Assembly (NCBI GenBank): GCA_017615135.1
Contig: JAGAAU010000192.1
Span: forward strand, 1 to 7,214
From: Bacteroidales bacterium
GTDB lineage: Bacteria; Bacteroidota; Bacteroidia; Bacteroidales; UBA932
DNA length: 7,214 nucleotides
Direction: 5' to 3'
The translations under genes were made by a program, and so were the position numbers. Shown here piece after piece: positions 6,580 through 7,214 of this stretch; the stretch's first letter is position 1, and every line of letters starts with the position of its first letter. The notes beneath the pieces were generated by a model, which was not told where the DNA came from, made no database searches, and was given only the letters and a program-made list of their open reading frames with translations.

Positions 6580-7214
6580 TTATTCAGCAATCGCATAGGA
6601 GAAGCCCTGGATCCGGTCCCAGGCCCCACGGGTGAAGTCCGGCACTTCAACCGGCGCTCCGCCATGTTCCAGAGAGATTCTGGACAGCTCTGTAACGCAG
6701 CACCACTCTGCCAGGTCGTATACGTCCATATCAAGGGGCAGACCATGGTTCAGGCAGTAAACCATGCGGTAGTTCATGATGAAGTCCATGCCACCATGGC
6801 CACCCACCTTCTTGGCGGTCTCCTTAAGTTCAGGGGTAAGAATCGGACTGGGATACATTGCCATCAGGGAATCCAGTTCAGCGCCGCTATAGACTTTCTC
6901 CCTGCCCAGGTCTTCGAAGTTTACGTCTTCCTTGGAAGAATTGTCCATCAGGCAGACCTGGCCTATCGGATATTTCCCAATGTAGCCGTCTGTCCCAACC
7001 AGCTGGTACATACGGTTGTAGGGGCGGGGAGTAAGCACATCGTGCTCTATGAGAATGGTCTTGCCCTTAGCAGTACGCAGCATGGTCATCGTTACGTCTC
7101 CATTTGCGAACGGGCCTTCTTCCATGCCGGCAATCTTTGCATCCCTGGGGCCGTTGAAAGGGTCGGTATCCATCGCAACCAGGGTGGTGAGACGGTCGCC
7201 ACGGTGAATGTTCA
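6580..7214 (-). CDS. Gfo/Idh/MocA family glycosidase, GH109 type (C-terminal part, runs off the right edge)
   Basis: About 210 residues of the C-terminal half are visible. The reading frame stays open to the window edge past the internal Met at 7173, reading N-I-H-R-G-D-R-L-T-T-L-V-A just before it, so the true start lies outside. GH109 enzymes use a tightly bound NAD to remove terminal alpha-N-acetylgalactosamine, for example from mucin O-glycans. Signatures typical of the family are I-H-R-G-D-R, H-D-V-L-T-P-R-P-Y-N-R, G-G-H-G-G-M-D-F, G-L-P-L-D-M-D-V-Y-D, A-E-W and V-P-D-F-T-R-G-A-W near the end. The Rossmann NAD-binding half is not in the window, so the nucleotide site cannot be checked, nor can a signal peptide or lipobox. 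Full members are usually around 430-470 residues. A related GH109-like oxidoreductase of different specificity is possible. Confidence 0.87.
   Translation of the reverse strand, partial: NIHRGDRLTTLVAMDTDPFNGPRDAKIAGMEEGPFANGDVTMTMLRTAKGKTILIEHDVLTPRPYNRMYQLVGTDGYIGKYPIGQVCLMDNSSKEDVNFEDLGREKVYSGAELDSLMAMYPSPILTPELKETAKKVGGHGGMDFIMNYRMVYCLNHGLPLDMDVYDLAEWCCVTELSRISLEHGGAPVEVPDFTRGAWDRIQGFSYAIAE

Noticed and set aside
6606..6623. CCTGG/CCAGG hairpin as a terminator for the operon
   Set aside because: The stem is only 5 bp, has no T-run after it, and lies in the coding sequence of the GH109 gene.
1..7214. CRISPR array, insertion sequence, tRNA or rRNA
   Set aside because: No regularly spaced direct repeats with unique spacers, no transposase or terminal inverted repeats, and no structural RNA pattern were seen. 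The repeats at 138-1249 are codon-level repeats of the beta-helix.

Overview
The window looks like a chromosomal segment from a member of the Bacteroidales, probably a gut-type organism of moderate GC (about half by eye). Four signs support this: an outer-surface lipoprotein with an acidic stretch directly after the lipidated cysteine, a TAnnTTTG-type -7 promoter element, start codons without strong Shine-Dalgarno sequences, and a GH109-type Gfo/Idh/MocA glycosidase. The genus cannot be fixed from the sequence. No mobile element, CRISPR array, rRNA or tRNA was seen.

Layout. Positions 1-64 are non-coding, the 3' flank of the first gene, and contain a small perfect hairpin at the window edge. 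Positions 65-2104 (minus strand) encode a 679-residue lipoprotein with a Big2-like domain and a parallel beta-helix region of the Cthe_2159 polysaccharide-binding type. A 74-bp intergenic region (2105-2178) separates it from a divergent plus-strand gene cluster. That region holds a perfect 7-bp inverted repeat whose right arm lies within a Bacteroidetes -7 box. Positions 2179-6573 carry four plus-strand genes with gaps of 13, 25 and 1 nt, probably one operon: a two-TM membrane protein of unknown function, guanine deaminase (guaD), a Na+/phosphate cotransporter with a PhoU-like C-terminal domain, and an unrecognised membrane-anchored protein with a lipocalin-like C-terminal domain. Positions 6580-7214 (minus strand) hold the C-terminal part of a GH109 (alpha-N-acetylgalactosaminidase type) protein, which runs off the right edge and converges on the operon with 6 bp between stop codons.

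How they may work together. The lipoprotein and the GH109 protein both point to handling of external polysaccharide or mucin-type glycan. The operon joins purine base deamination (guanine to xanthine plus ammonia) with sodium-driven phosphate movement and two membrane proteins of unknown role. The transporter and the last gene are almost certainly translated together. A shared nutrient-salvage role is an inference from gene order only. Nothing here is clearly a new defence or mobile system. The least explained items are the two membrane proteins that bracket guaD and the transporter, and the overlapping divergent promoter dyad.
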